64,000 nucleotides of DNA from Aquimarina aggregata (GTDB lineage Bacteria > Bacteroidota > Bacteroidia > Flavobacteriales > Flavobacteriaceae): NCBI RefSeq assembly GCF_001632745.1, contig NZ_LQRT01000024.1, positions 496,001-560,000 of the forward strand. Reading direction: 5' to 3'. A model generated the notes under the pieces. The model was not told where the DNA came from. It was given only the letters and a program-made list of their open reading frames with translations, and made no database searches. Shown here piece by piece: positions 63,396-64,000 of this stretch. Positions within the stretch are counted from its first letter, which is position 1, and the number at the start of each line of letters is the position of its first letter. The position numbers and the translations under genes are program-made.

Positions 63396-64000
63396 ATGAA
63401 TAAAAAAGATATTACCATACTACTAGTAGATGACGAGCCAGACATTTTAGAAATCGTCGGATATAATCTTACAGCAGAAGGCTACCATGTTGTTACTGCA
63501 GAAAACGGTGTTGAAGCTGTAAAACTAGCTAAGAAGAAAAAACCACAATTGATTATTTTGGATGTGATGATGCCAGAGATGGATGGTATCGAAGCTTGTG
63601 AACAAATCCGCAAATTACCAGATTTACAGAATACAATCATAACTTTCTTGACTGCAAGAGGTGAGGACTACTCTCAAGTAGCAGGTTTTGATGCCGGAGC
63701 AGATGATTATATAACAAAACCAATTCGCCCCAAAGTATTGGTAAGTAAAGTAAAAGCTTTACTTCGTAGGCTTAAAGAAGATGATTCTTCTGATAATGTT
63801 GTAAAAATTGGAAACTTGGTAATTAATCGTGATGAATATAAAATCATCAAAGACAAAAAAGAGATCGTTTTACCAAGAAAAGAGTTTGAATTATTATCTT
63901 TATTGGCCTCTAAACCAGGTAAGGTTTTTAAACGAGAAGATATCCTTGATAAGGTTTGGGGTAACGAAGTTATTGTTGGTGGTCGTACTATAGATGTTCA
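63396..64000 (+). CDS. PhoB-like response regulator, 5' part
   Basis: The first 201 codons of an OmpR/PhoB-family response regulator; the frame is open to the right edge, so the gene is truncated by the window. The receiver domain has the acidic pair Asp12-Asp13 (LVDDEPDILE), phospho-acceptor Asp56 (ILDVMMPEMDG), and ITKPIRPKVL with the conserved lysine. The winged-helix domain begins at about 135 (LVINRDEYKII, LPRKEFELLSLL, GKVFKREDILDKVWG). Its place after the phosphate transporter and the phased upstream sites favour a PhoB role. The partner kinase PhoR may lie beyond the edge. Confidence 0.92.
   Translation, partial: MNKKDITILLVDDEPDILEIVGYNLTAEGYHVVTAENGVEAVKLAKKKKPQLIILDVMMPEMDGIEACEQIRKLPDLQNTIITFLTARGEDYSQVAGFDAGADDYITKPIRPKVLVSKVKALLRRLKEDDSSDNVVKIGNLVINRDEYKIIKDKKEIVLPRKEFELLSLLASKPGKVFKREDILDKVWGNEVIVGGRTIDV

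Noticed and set aside
1..64000. tRNA, rRNA, CRISPR arrays, intact insertion sequences, prophage
   Set aside because: I looked for cloverleaf ends, regularly spaced direct repeats, and transposase or integrase motifs and found none that hold up.

Overview
The window looks like a chromosomal segment of a low-GC (about one third G+C by eye) marine-type Flavobacteriaceae genome; an Aquimarina-like genus is a guess. The evidence is a SusC/SusD pair, type IX secretion (T9SS) sorting domains, Bacteroidota-specific families (DUF3098, DUF4271, DUF4296, DUF3127), TAnnTTTG-type -7 promoter boxes, and perfect-palindrome terminators between genes. I saw no tRNA, rRNA, CRISPR array or intact insertion sequence.

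Layout. 1-7 kb holds housekeeping genes: the 3' end of thiH, greA, a HIT protein, a thioesterase, a histidine kinase, a flavin reductase, aat and upp. 7.8-16 kb is a nutrient-uptake cluster of SusC, SusD and a 1115-residue FG-GAP/ASPIC surface lipoprotein, with no degradative enzyme visible. 16-20.6 kb has tag, a tricorn-type protease and a one-cysteine thioredoxin-fold protein. 20.6-25.3 kb is a minus-strand envelope/division run: ftsX, lgt, an unknown membrane protein, DUF3098, uppP, truB and a TonB-like protein. 25.4-46.4 kb is mixed metabolism and translation: a panE-like reductase, leuS, SemiSWEET, ald, a metallopeptidase, an Lrp regulator, a saccharopine-dehydrogenase-like protein, pckA, hemD-like, a glycosyltransferase-pyrC-DUF4296 operon, tyrS, a LuxE-like protein and a protein that is little more than a T9SS sorting tag. 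46.7-49.3 kb has a MATE transporter and a T9SS cargo protein.

49.5-64 kb is the most interesting part. Two paralogous minus-strand pairs each consist of a TonB-dependent receptor followed by a repetitive, Asp/Gly-rich lipoprotein that resembles a beta-helix. One of these lipoproteins is an internal tandem duplication with a 345-residue period. Next come a MORN-like exported protein, a PiT phosphate transporter and the start of a PhoB-like response regulator. Four intergenic regions here carry TAACA/TGTTA pentamers phased at multiples of 11 bp, the geometry of PhoB/PhoP binding sites. A 22-bp segment is almost identical upstream of one receptor and upstream of the regulator.

Working model (inference): the 56.8-63.4 kb genes form a phosphate-starvation regulon in which a receptor and a non-SusD surface lipoprotein bring a phosphorus source across the outer membrane, PiT moves phosphate inward, and the regulator controls itself and the set. 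The second receptor-lipoprotein pair lacks the phased sites and may serve another ligand or signal.
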